Shown piece by piece: positions 36,990 to 46,149 of a DNA stretch of 53,791 bases. Each line of letters opens with the position of its first letter. Position 1 is the first letter of the stretch. The notes below the pieces were generated by a model, which saw only the letters and a list, made by a program, of their open reading frames with translations, searched no databases and had not been told where the DNA came from. This DNA comes from an uncultured Eubacteriaceae bacterium (GTDB lineage: Bacteria; Bacillota; Clostridia; Eubacteriales; Eubacteriaceae), in contig CANQOZ010000002.1 of the NCBI GenBank assembly GCA_947625585.1, positions 1 through 53,791 on the forward strand, given 5' to 3'. A program made the position numbers and the translations under genes.

Positions 36990-38279
36990 ATGCTTATAGA
37001 TAAGGCGATTATATATTTAACTGCTGGTAATGGTGGTCACGGTGGTATGAGCTTTCGAAGAGAGAAATATGAACCTAATGGTGGTCCAGACGGTGGTAAC
37101 GGCGGAAAAGGTGGAGATATAATTCTCAAAGCGGATAAAAGTTTAAGAACACTGCTACCATTTAAATATAGAAAAAAGTATAAAGCAGAAAATGGTTTAA
37201 ATGGAACCAGTAAAAAAAGTACAGGTAAATCTGGTAATGATTTAGTTATTAATGTGCCAGTAGGAACCGTAATATTTGATAAACAAACCAATAAACCAAT
37301 TTATGATTTAAAAGAAGATCAAGAAGAATTTATTGCTGCTAAAGGAGGTAGAGGTGGTAGAGGTAACATGAATTTTGCCAGTTCTACTAGACAAGCTCCT
37401 AGATTTGCTCAAGGTGGCGAAAAAGGTCAAGAAAAAATACTTGAACTTGAGTTAAAAATGTTAGCTGATGTTGGCTTATTAGGTTTTCCAAACGTAGGTA
37501 AATCAACCTTTTTATCTAGAGTAAGTGCTGCTAAACCTAAAATAGCTAATTATCACTTTACAACTATTGAACCTAATCTTGGTGTTCTTGATTATAAAAA
37601 TTATGATTCTTTTGTTATTGCTGATATTCCAGGTATTATAGAAGGAGCCCATGAAGGAACTGGGTTAGGTCTACAATTTTTAAGACATATTGAAAGAACC
37701 AAAATGTTAATTCATTTTGTTGATATTTCTGGAAGTGAAAATAGGGATCCAATCGAAGATTTTAAAACGATTAATAATGAATTATTAAAATATAATGAAA
37801 AATTAGCAGGAAGAAAACAAATTATTGCTTTAAATAAAACTGATCTTTTAAATGATGATGAATTATTAGAAATGCTTCAGAAGGAATTTGAAGATCTTGG
37901 TTATGAAACATTTCCAATTTCAGCAGTTACAGGGGAAGGGTTAGATAAACTAATTAGTCGCTGTATACAATTATTAGATGAAATTGGAGAAGTGGAACCA
38001 ATCTTTGATATTGAGCCTGAGGTTGAATACACTTTTGAAGAACAAAACGATGAAGCTTTTAAAATTCATATTGAAAATACAAGAGATGGAAAAGTTTATG
38101 TCGTTGATGGAGATTTTGAACGTTTACTAAATTCAGTGAATTTTGATGATCTAGATTCAATAGGTTATTTTCAACGAAAACTTAATGATCAAGGGTTATT
38201 TAAAGAATTAAAAAAAATGGAGATTCAAGAAGGAGATTTAGTTAGAATTAATGATATAGAATTCGACTATTTTGAATAA
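36990..38279 (+). CDS. obg: GTPase Obg/CgtA
   Basis: Gly-rich N-term GGNGGKGGDI, GFPNVGKSTFL, ADIPGIIEGAHEGTGLG, C-terminal OCT domain. Confidence 0.96.
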   Translation: MLIDKAIIYLTAGNGGHGGMSFRREKYEPNGGPDGGNGGKGGDIILKADKSLRTLLPFKYRKKYKAENGLNGTSKKSTGKSGNDLVINVPVGTVIFDKQTNKPIYDLKEDQEEFIAAKGGRGGRGNMNFASSTRQAPRFAQGGEKGQEKILELELKMLADVGLLGFPNVGKSTFLSRVSAAKPKIANYHFTTIEPNLGVLDYKNYDSFVIADIPGIIEGAHEGTGLGLQFLRHIERTKMLIHFVDISGSENRDPIEDFKTINNELLKYNEKLAGRKQIIALNKTDLLNDDELLEMLQKEFEDLGYETFPISAVTGEGLDKLISRCIQLLDEIGEVEPIFDIEPEVEYTFEEQNDEAFKIHIENTRDGKVYVVDGDFERLLNSVNFDDLDSIGYFQRKLNDQGLFKELKKMEIQEGDLVRINDIEFDYFE

Positions 38280-38280
38280 A

Positions 38281-38634
38281 ATGATTACAAGTAAACAAAG
38301 AAGCTATTTAGGTAAATTAGCTAATGAAATCCCTGATATCGTATTTATTGGTAAAAATGGAATTACTAATGATATTTTAGACCAAGTAAGAAATAATTTA
38401 AAAGCAAGAGAATTAATAAAGTGTAAAATTCAACAAAATAGTGATATGACGGCTAAAGAAGCTGCAGATATTATTGCAGAAAAAATTCACTGTGATGTTG
38501 TTCGTACTATCGGGAATAAGTTTGTACTTTACAAAAAAAATCTTGAATTAAAAAATAATATAATTCCTTCTAAAAATGCAATCAGAAAGGAAAAACGTAA
38601 AAAAGTTCCAAATAGGAAAAAATCAAAAAAATGA
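38281..38634 (+). CDS. YhbY-family (CRS1/YhbY) ribosome assembly RNA-binding protein
   Basis: LANEIPDIVFIGKNGITNDILDQVRNNLKARELIKCKI; located obg-yhbY-nadD. Confidence 0.88.
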   Translation: MITSKQRSYLGKLANEIPDIVFIGKNGITNDILDQVRNNLKARELIKCKIQQNSDMTAKEAADIIAEKIHCDVVRTIGNKFVLYKKNLELKNNIIPSKNAIRKEKRKKVPNRKKSKK

Positions 38635-39791
38635 AACAAATTGGAATCTTAGGTGGTAGTTTTAATCCAATCCATCAAGGTCACCTTATTGTTGCTCAAG
38701 GTATTTTTGACGAATTTCATCTAGATAAAATCTTATTACTTCCAAATAAATATAATCCTTTTAAGTCTAGTAATGAAGATAATCATCAATGTATTGAAAT
38801 GTTAAATCTTATTAAGGAGAATAATTCAATATTTGATATTGATTTAAGAGAAACTATAGGTAATGAAAAAAATTATACTTACAACACAATTAAAAGTTTA
38901 ATAAGTGAAAATCCTGATAATAAGTATTATTTCATTATCGGTTCTGATATTATAGAAAAATTAAAGAATTGGTATAAGATAGATCAATTACTTCAGATGA
39001 TACCTTTTATTGTTGTGGAAAGACCTGGCTATCCAATTTCTTTTGAAATTTTAAATGACCTTAAAAGAAAATATAATGCAAATTTTCTAATTTATAATGG
39101 TTCAAATGTAGATATCTCTTCAACGACTATAAGAAATAAAAGATTTTTAAATAAGTCAATAAAGTATCTAACTCCAGATGAAATAATTAATTTTATAGAA
39201 GATAATAATTTATACTTGAAAAAAGAAGACCAAATTAAACAATTTAAAAAACAATTAAAAAAAGAGTTAAAGCCAAAACGATTTGAACATTCAATTAATG
39301 TTATGAATACAGCTGTTGAATTAGCAGAACGTTTTGATATTGATATTCAAAAGGCTGAAATTGCAGGATTATTACATGATTGTGCTAAAAGCTTAAGTTT
39401 TGAGGAAATGGTTCAATTAGCTGATAAATATAATTTTAAAATCCCAAGTGAGTTTTATGAAAATCCAAGTACTCTTCATGCTATTATTGGACAGTTATTA
39501 GCTCAATTAAACTATGGTATTAAAGACCCTGAAATATTAAGCTCTATTGCAAAACATACTACAGGTGACGTTCAAATGAGTAAACTTGATAAAATAATTT
39601 TTCTAGCAGATTATATAGAACCATTAAGAAGTCAGCCTGGTGTAGAAGAAGTAAGAGAATTAGCAAAGCAAGATCTAAATAAGGCTGTTTTTAAAGCTAT
39701 GGATAATAATTTAAATTATTTAAGAAAGAATAATTATCCTATAAATAAAACAACTGAGAAAGCCTGGAAGTTTTTAAAAGATAATGAATAA
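38631..39791 (+). CDS. NadD nicotinate-nucleotide adenylyltransferase fused to YqeK HD-domain hydrolase
   Basis: N-term GILGGSFNPIHQGHL, ISSTTIRN; C-term HSINVMNTAVELAERF, AGLLHDCAKSL, ADYIEPLR. Confidence 0.92.
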   Translation: MKQIGILGGSFNPIHQGHLIVAQGIFDEFHLDKILLLPNKYNPFKSSNEDNHQCIEMLNLIKENNSIFDIDLRETIGNEKNYTYNTIKSLISENPDNKYYFIIGSDIIEKLKNWYKIDQLLQMIPFIVVERPGYPISFEILNDLKRKYNANFLIYNGSNVDISSTTIRNKRFLNKSIKYLTPDEIINFIEDNNLYLKKEDQIKQFKKQLKKELKPKRFEHSINVMNTAVELAERFDIDIQKAEIAGLLHDCAKSLSFEEMVQLADKYNFKIPSEFYENPSTLHAIIGQLLAQLNYGIKDPEILSSIAKHTTGDVQMSKLDKIIFLADYIEPLRSQPGVEEVRELAKQDLNKAVFKAMDNNLNYLRKNNYPINKTTEKAWKFLKDNE

Positions 39792-40134
39792 AATAAATAA
39801 TTTAACTAAAAATATAATTAATGCAATAGAAAATAAAAACGGTGAAGATATTCAAGTTATTGATCTTGATGGATTAAGTGTAATTGCTGATAATTTTATT
39901 ATTACAAGTGCAGGAAATGAAAGACAAGTTAAAGCTATAGCTGATGAAGTTGAAGAAAAACTTGCTGAAGATGGATTTGAACCGTTAAGAGTTGAGGGAA
40001 AGAACAACGGTCGTTGGATTCTAATTGATTATGGTGATTCTGTTGTTCATATTTTCCATAATAATGAAAGATCTTTCTATAATCTTGAAAGACTTTGGAA
40101 AGAAGACGATAATATTAAATATATAGAATACTAA
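39784..40134 (+). CDS. rsfS: Ribosome silencing factor RsfS
   Basis: DNFIITSAGNERQVKAIADEVEEKL, GRWILIDYGDSVVHIFHNNERSFYNLERLW. Confidence 0.94.
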   Translation: MNKINNLTKNIINAIENKNGEDIQVIDLDGLSVIADNFIITSAGNERQVKAIADEVEEKLAEDGFEPLRVEGKNNGRWILIDYGDSVVHIFHNNERSFYNLERLWKEDDNIKYIEY

Positions 40135-40135
40135 T

Positions 40136-41215
40136 ATGAAAATCGGAATTGTTGGTTTACCAAATGTTGGTAAAAGTACTATTTTTAATGCATTAACTAA
40201 TGGACATGCTGAAGCCCAAAATTATCCCTTTTGTACTATTGATTCAAATGTTGGTATAGTTAATGTTCCTGATGAAAGATTAGATAAACTTGGTGAACTT
40301 TATAAAACTAAGAAAATAACACCGACAACAATTGAATTTGTAGATATTGCAGGTTTAGTAAAAGGTGCTAGCAAAGGTGAAGGACTTGGGAACAAATTTT
40401 TAAGTCATATTAGAGAAGTAGATGCTATCGCACACGTAGTTCGTTGCTTTGAAGATGAAAATATTTCTCATGTCAATGGTATTATTAATCCACTAGAAGA
40501 TATAGAAACTATAAATTTAGAACTTATTCTAGCTGATCTTGAAACAGTTGATAAAAGAATAGAGCGTTTAAAAAAGCAAGCTAAACATAATAAAGATGAA
40601 CTTTCTAATCTTGAAATTTTAGAGAAATTCAAAGTTAAGCTCGAAAAAGGTGAGTATCCTGTTAAAGATGATTTTACTATTGAGGAATGGAATTATTTAA
40701 ATAATTTACAACTAATTACAACTAAACCAATTCTCTATATTGCTAATATTCTAGAAGATCAGATAAATAGTGATAATCTTTATTTAACTCAAATTAAAGA
40801 AAAAGTAGGTAATAATAGAATTATTCCAATTTCAGCAAAGATTGAAAATGAAATTGCTCAATTAGAAGATGATGAAAAAGAAGTTTTCTTAGAAGAATTA
40901 TCTTTAAATGAATCTGGTTTAGATCGTGTAATAAAAGCTTCATATGATTTACTAGGATTGCAATCATTTTTAACGGCAGGTCCTGATGAATGTCGAGCAT
41001 GGACAATTAAGAAGGGAACAAAGGCTCCAGAAGCTGCAGGAAAAATTCATAGTGATATGAAACGCGGTTTTATACGTGCTGAAGTAACCAATTATAATGA
41101 TTTGATTAAATATGGTTCTGAATCAAAAACGAAAGAACTAGGTCTTACACGTACCGAAGGAAAAGATTATATTATGAAAGAAAACGATGTTGTTTTCTTT
41201 AGATTTAATGTTTAA
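40136..41215 (+). CDS. ychF: Redox-regulated ATPase YchF
   Basis: IGIVGLPNVGKSTIFNALT, NYPFCTIDSNVG, C-terminal TGS domain. Confidence 0.96.
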   Translation: MKIGIVGLPNVGKSTIFNALTNGHAEAQNYPFCTIDSNVGIVNVPDERLDKLGELYKTKKITPTTIEFVDIAGLVKGASKGEGLGNKFLSHIREVDAIAHVVRCFEDENISHVNGIINPLEDIETINLELILADLETVDKRIERLKKQAKHNKDELSNLEILEKFKVKLEKGEYPVKDDFTIEEWNYLNNLQLITTKPILYIANILEDQINSDNLYLTQIKEKVGNNRIIPISAKIENEIAQLEDDEKEVFLEELSLNESGLDRVIKASYDLLGLQSFLTAGPDECRAWTIKKGTKAPEAAGKIHSDMKRGFIRAEVTNYNDLIKYGSESKTKELGLTRTEGKDYIMKENDVVFFRFNV

Positions 41216-41217
41216 TC

Positions 41218-41892
41218 ATGAAAATTTTATTAGTCGAAGATGATCCAAAAGTAACAGATAGCATTCAAAATATGAGTTCTTTACAAGGGATAGACTGTGA
41301 AGTTATTGATAATGGTCTTGATGCTTATTATCAAACTCGAAGGGAAGATTATGATGTTATTGTAATTGATATCATGCTTCCTGAAATTAATGGTATCGAT
41401 TTATTAAAGCAAATAAGAGAAAGTGGAAATAATACTCCAATTTTAATGTTAACAGCCTTAAGTTCTGTAGATAATAAAGTTAAGTCATTAGATCTTGGAG
41501 CTGATGATTATATGGTAAAACCAGTCTCTGCAAAAGAATTTTTTGCTAGAATTAGAGCACTAATAAGAAGAAATGATACAAATACGAGAGATAATCGTAT
41601 TATCTTTTCCGATATTGAATACTTTCCGTATAAACAACAGTTATTTATAAAAGGAAAAAAATTACCTATAACTAAAAGAGAGTCAATGGTTTTAGAAATA
41701 TTATTAAGAAATTCTGAACAAACTGTTGAGACTGAGACTTTCATTCAAGCTATTTGGGGTAGAAGTGTTCCAAAAAATAATCTAGAAATCCTTATTAGAA
41801 ATGTTAGACGATTGTTAGAAATCGGACATTCAGATACAAGAATAAGAAATATTAGATCAGTGGGTTATATGCTTGAAAACAAACCTTTTTAA
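41218..41892 (+). CDS. OmpR-family response regulator
   Basis: LLVEDDPKV, VIDIMLPEINGIDLL, LTA, winged-helix C-term. Confidence 0.93.
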   Translation: MKILLVEDDPKVTDSIQNMSSLQGIDCEVIDNGLDAYYQTRREDYDVIVIDIMLPEINGIDLLKQIRESGNNTPILMLTALSSVDNKVKSLDLGADDYMVKPVSAKEFFARIRALIRRNDTNTRDNRIIFSDIEYFPYKQQLFIKGKKLPITKRESMVLEILLRNSEQTVETETFIQAIWGRSVPKNNLEILIRNVRRLLEIGHSDTRIRNIRSVGYMLENKPF

Positions 41893-43108
41893 AATTAGAA
41901 GGAAAATTACTTTTACAAATATCACTATACTCGTAATTTTTTTTATATTTATTATTATAGCTTTGTTATTAATAGAATATTCTAATATTGTTTTATCAGG
42001 ACAAACTTATTTAAAAGAATCAGCTCAAGAATTATTGGATATTCAAACGGATTCTAATAGAAGAAGTTTAATTAATACTGATTTTCATAATCAATTAGGA
42101 TTTAATTATATTATCTGTCAAAAAAATAAAATAATTAAAACTGATAGTAAAAATAATAAACTCAATGAACGTATTATTAACTTAATCGATAACGATGATT
42201 CTTTTAGAACAATTGAATTTGAAAAGTTTTTTTATAGAGTTTATCAACTAGATTTTACTGATAAAAAGCAAAAGGAAACCCTTTATGTTTTTCAAAATAT
42301 TATTGGTGAACAAGAAATAATTGAATCTTTAGTAAAAAACTCTATAATAATTGGATTTGTTGCAATATTTGGATTAATTTTAATTTGTTTTTGGTTAACA
42401 AAAATTTCCCTTAAAACAATAGAACGCAATTACGAGAAACAAAATGAATTTTTAGCAGATGTTTCACATGAATTAAGATCGCCTTTAAATGTAATACAAA
42501 CCAATGTTGAATTACTTTTATTTAAAGAAAAGGAAACAATTCGAGCAAATAAGAAATGGTTCCAGAATATTGTTTCAGAAACTCAAACTATGTCACATTT
42601 AGTTGAAGATTTAATGGAAGTAGTTAAAGATGATAATGAACAACAAGTTTATTTAGATCGTGATCTTTTATTAAATGATCTTTTAGATGAAATTATATTT
42701 TTATTAAAATCATCTGCTAAAGAAAAAAATATTGAATTAGTTTCTAACATTCAAAAGGAATTAAGATATTATGGTGATTCCGAAAAATTAAGACAACTAT
42801 TTAGAATATTCATCGATAATGCTATAAAATATTCAATACCAAATTCAAAAGTTGAAGTTTTTTTAAAAGAAGATAATGATTACATAGTTTTTACTGTAAA
42901 AGATAATGGTATTGGAATTAAAGAAAGTGAACAAAAGAAAATATTTGAACGTTTTTATCGTTGTGATAATGCTAGAAGTAGAAAATTTAAAGGAACTGGT
43001 TTAGGCTTAAATATTGCTAATAATATTGTTAATAATTATGAAGGGACAATAGAAGTTAATAGTAAGTTAAATAAAGGAAGTACATTTATAATTAAATTAC
43101 CATTATAA
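41873..43108 (+). CDS. Sensor histidine kinase
   Basis: Two TMs; FLADVSHELRSPLNVI H-box; DNAIKYS, DNGIGI, GTGLGLNIA; TTG start overlapping RR. Confidence 0.92.
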   Translation: MKTNLFKIRRKITFTNITILVIFFIFIIIALLLIEYSNIVLSGQTYLKESAQELLDIQTDSNRRSLINTDFHNQLGFNYIICQKNKIIKTDSKNNKLNERIINLIDNDDSFRTIEFEKFFYRVYQLDFTDKKQKETLYVFQNIIGEQEIIESLVKNSIIIGFVAIFGLILICFWLTKISLKTIERNYEKQNEFLADVSHELRSPLNVIQTNVELLLFKEKETIRANKKWFQNIVSETQTMSHLVEDLMEVVKDDNEQQVYLDRDLLLNDLLDEIIFLLKSSAKEKNIELVSNIQKELRYYGDSEKLRQLFRIFIDNAIKYSIPNSKVEVFLKEDNDYIVFTVKDNGIGIKESEQKKIFERFYRCDNARSRKFKGTGLGLNIANNIVNNYEGTIEVNSKLNKGSTFIIKLPL

Positions 43109-43115
43109 ATTTCAG

Positions 43116-43142
43116 GGAGTTTAAATTAAACTCCTTATTTTT
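43116..43142 (+). terminator. Terminator after histidine kinase
   Basis: GGAGTTT-AAATT-AAACTCC then TTATTTTTTT. Confidence 0.85.
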
Positions 43143-43152
43143 TTAATAAATT

Positions 43153-43620
43153 ATGATTAATGTTGTTTTATATGAACCTGAAATACCATCAAATACTGGT
43201 AATATAGCAAGAACTTGTGTTTTAACAAATTCAAAACTTCATCTGATTAAACCATTAGGTTTTTCTTTAAGAGATAAATATTTAAAACGTGCTGGTTTAG
43301 ATTATTGGGATTTGCTTAATTTAGAAGTTTATGAGTCTTTTGAAGACTTTTTAACTAAAAATAATAATCCTGAAGTATTTATACTTTCAACAAAGGCCGA
43401 TAAAAGGTTGGATGAATTAAAAATTCCGGATAATAGTTTTTTACTTTTCGGAAAAGAGACCGCCGGGTTACCAAATGAAATCCATGAAAGATTTAAAGAA
43501 AATCGTTATAGGATTCCTATGAGAGAACATGAGAAATGTCGTTCACTTAACTTAGCTAATAGTGTAAATATTGCTTTATATGAAGGATTACGACAAAACA
43601 ATTATTTTGATTTAAAATAA
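43153..43620 (+). CDS. trmL: tRNA (cytidine(34)-2'-O)-methyltransferase TrmL (SPOUT)
   Basis: VVLYEPEIPSNTGNIARTC, LFGKETAGLP, RIPMREHEKCRSLNLANSVNIALYE. Confidence 0.93.
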   Translation: MINVVLYEPEIPSNTGNIARTCVLTNSKLHLIKPLGFSLRDKYLKRAGLDYWDLLNLEVYESFEDFLTKNNNPEVFILSTKADKRLDELKIPDNSFLLFGKETAGLPNEIHERFKENRYRIPMREHEKCRSLNLANSVNIALYEGLRQNNYFDLK

Positions 43621-43627
43621 AAAATTA

Positions 43628-43646
43628 TTATGAAAATTTTTCATAA
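43628..43646. promoter_or_regulatory. Perfect 19-bp palindrome TTATGAAAA-T-TTTTCATAA upstream of flippase-fumarase cluster
   Basis: 9-bp arms, 1-nt centre, ends 14 nt before TATAAT at 43661-43666. Confidence 0.5.
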
Positions 43647-43687
43647 AGTCCAGTTTAAGCTATAATGTAGCTATAAGAGCAATTTAA

Positions 43688-44734
43688 ATGAAGAATAAGA
43701 TTAAAAAATTTATTAAGAATAATTACAATTATTTAATTTTCCTATTTGTTGCTGTTATAACTATATATATTATTCGTAAGGAAGTTAATTTAGAGGAATT
43801 TATGAGTGTAATTAATCACTCTAATATTTTTTATCTATTTCTTTCCTTATGTTTACTTGGATTATATTGGGTAATTGAGACTGGATTATTATTAATATTA
43901 ATTCGATATGAATATCCAAATGCTTCCTTCAAAACAGCTTTTACTATAGTTATAGTTGGTCAGTATTATAACCAAGTAACACCAAGTTCATCTGGAGGAC
44001 AACCTATGCAGTTGTTAGAGTTGATGACGAGTGGAGTTAAAGCTGGAACTGGAATAGCAATCCTAGTTCAAAAATATGCATTATATCAAATTGCAATTAC
44101 AACAATAGGAATTGCTGGAATTTTAACTAATTTACCTTTGGTTTTAGCTTGGCCAGGTTATGCTCAACTCTTTTTACTATTTGGACTTGTTTTTAATATT
44201 GGTGGAGTAGTTTTAATTCTACTTGTTACTTTTAAACCTAAATTAGCAGAAAAGTTCCTCTATGGATTATTAAATTTAGGTTTAAAATTACATATCGTTA
44301 AAAATGAAAAAAAGTGGTCAGATAGAATTAAACAATTTGTTTTTGAATATTCTACTTCAGTAAAAAAGTTGACTACACGATTAACTAGTTCTTTAATACT
44401 AGTTTTTTTTAACATTATTGCCATCCTGATTTTTTATTTAATTACTTATACAATCTTAAAAGCATTAGGAATCCCAAATATTAATATTTTTGAAATTCTA
44501 ATGTTACAAGCATTATGTTATTTAATGATTGCATTTGTACCTTTACCTGGTGCTGCAGGAGGAGCTGAAATAGGGTTTGTTTTAGTATTTAGTACATTAT
44601 TAGGATCAGCAGAATCTTCTGTAGCTCTTCTAGCATGGAGATTTATTACTTTCTATTTTATTATTTTTTTTGGAGCAGTATATATAGCAATACATGAATT
44701 AAGAAGAGGTAAAAAGAAGAAATTAGATTCATAA
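43688..44734 (+). CDS. Lysylphosphatidylglycerol synthase TM region / UPF0104 flippase-like membrane protein
   Basis: Multi-TM; QYYNQVTPSSSGGQPMQ, AFVPLPGAAGGAEIGF. Confidence 0.85.
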   Translation: MKNKIKKFIKNNYNYLIFLFVAVITIYIIRKEVNLEEFMSVINHSNIFYLFLSLCLLGLYWVIETGLLLILIRYEYPNASFKTAFTIVIVGQYYNQVTPSSSGGQPMQLLELMTSGVKAGTGIAILVQKYALYQIAITTIGIAGILTNLPLVLAWPGYAQLFLLFGLVFNIGGVVLILLVTFKPKLAEKFLYGLLNLGLKLHIVKNEKKWSDRIKQFVFEYSTSVKKLTTRLTSSLILVFFNIIAILIFYLITYTILKALGIPNINIFEILMLQALCYLMIAFVPLPGAAGGAEIGFVLVFSTLLGSAESSVALLAWRFITFYFIIFFGAVYIAIHELRRGKKKKLDS

Positions 44735-44737
44735 ATT

Positions 44738-45583
44738 ATGATTAAAGAAATAGAATCAAATAAAGTTACAGAGGTAATAAAACAAGCCTGTACAGACATT
44801 AATTTTAATGTAGATCCAAAATTAAAACAAAAATTAGAAGAAGCTTTAAATAATGAAGAGTCTCCTATCGCTAAAAGTATTTTAGAAAATATCTTATTAA
44901 ATTTTGATTGTGCTCAAAAAAATAATATTCCTATATGTCAAGATACAGGAATGGTCATTGTATTTGCTGAAATTGGGCAAGATGTTCATATTACAGGTGG
45001 TTCTTTTGAAAAGGCTGTAAATGAGGGAGTTAAACAGGCTTATAAAGATTCATTTTTAAGAAAATCAATCGTTTCTGATCCTATCGAAAGAAAAAATACT
45101 TTTAATAATACTCCAGCAATTCTTCATACTAGAATTGTAGATGGAGATAAGATTAATTTTAAAATTATGGCTAAAGGTTTTGGTTCTGAAAATACAAGTC
45201 AATTAAAAATGTTAAAACCTGCTGATGGAATTAATGGAATTGAAAATTTTATAAAAGAAGTTCTTGAAGAAGCAATTCCAAATGCTTGTGCTCCCGTTAT
45301 TGTTGGAATCGGTATTGGTGGTGATTTTGAGACTTGTGCATTAAATGCTAAAAAAGCTTTAACATTGCCGATTGATTATAAGCATAAAAATAAAATTTAT
45401 GAAGATTTAAGTAATAGAATTATTAAATTTGCTAATAATACTGGAATTGGACCAATGGGTTTAGGTGGAATTAATTCAGCTTTAAAAGTTAATATAATTG
45501 AATCCCCTACACACATAGCTGGGTTACCAGTAGCTATTAATATTTGTTGTTATGCTGATAGAATCACTGAAAGGGAATTATGA
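44738..45583 (+). CDS. Class I fumarate hydratase alpha subunit (Ttd/Fum Fe-S hydrolyase)
   Basis: NIPICQDTGMVIVFAEIG, GFGSENTSQLKMLKPADG, GIGIGGDFE, GLGGINSALKVNI. Confidence 0.93.
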   Translation: MIKEIESNKVTEVIKQACTDINFNVDPKLKQKLEEALNNEESPIAKSILENILLNFDCAQKNNIPICQDTGMVIVFAEIGQDVHITGGSFEKAVNEGVKQAYKDSFLRKSIVSDPIERKNTFNNTPAILHTRIVDGDKINFKIMAKGFGSENTSQLKMLKPADGINGIENFIKEVLEEAIPNACAPVIVGIGIGGDFETCALNAKKALTLPIDYKHKNKIYEDLSNRIIKFANNTGIGPMGLGGINSALKVNIIESPTHIAGLPVAINICCYADRITEREL

Positions 45584-46149
45584 AAAAAAAGAAAATTTTC
45601 CTTCCAATTAATGATAATGATGTTGAAACTCTAGAAGCAGGGGACAATGTTTTATTAAACGGAGAAATCTATGTAGCTAGAGATGCTGCTCATAAACGAC
45701 TTATAGATTTAATAGATAATAATAAGAATCTACCCTTTGAAATAAAGAATTCTGTTATTTATTATATGGGACCAACTCCTACACCAAATGGAAAAGTAAT
45801 AGGTTCAGCTGGACCTACAACATCTCATAGGATGGATAAATATACTCCAAAATTATTAGATTTAGGTTTAAAGGCAACTATAGGAAAAGGGAAACGGTCT
45901 TTAGAAGTAATAGAAAGTATGAAAAAAAATAAAGCAGTATATTTTTCTGCAATAGGTGGTACTGGTGCTTTGTTAAATCAGTCTATTTTAAAAAATGAAA
46001 TAATAGAATATGAGGATTTAGGTCCGGAAGCTTTAAGAAAAATTACTGTAAAAGATTTTCCAGTTATTGTTTCAATCGATAGTAATGGTAAAAGTCTCTT
46101 TGAAATAGAGAGAGCTAAATATAGAGATAAATTTAAATTGGAGGTTTGA
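45580..46149 (+). CDS. Class I fumarate hydratase beta subunit
   Basis: LLNGEIYVARDAAHKRL, YMGPTPTPNGKVIGSAGPTTSHRMD, FSAIGGTGALL. Confidence 0.93.
   Translation: MKKKKIFLPINDNDVETLEAGDNVLLNGEIYVARDAAHKRLIDLIDNNKNLPFEIKNSVIYYMGPTPTPNGKVIGSAGPTTSHRMDKYTPKLLDLGLKATIGKGKRSLEVIESMKKNKAVYFSAIGGTGALLNQSILKNEIIEYEDLGPEALRKITVKDFPVIVSIDSNGKSLFEIERAKYRDKFKLEV

Noticed and set aside
40821-41006. Leu-rich 61-aa minus ORF inside ychF
   Set aside because: Shadow ORF of the conserved YchF TGS region.
41873-41892. Frameshift or sequencing error between response regulator and kinase
   Set aside because: Both proteins are complete; a TTG-initiated kinase overlapping the regulator end is a common arrangement.
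43628-43646. Palindrome read as trmL terminator
   Set aside because: Stem is almost all A-T and is not followed by a T-run (AAGTCC follows), so terminator function is unlikely.
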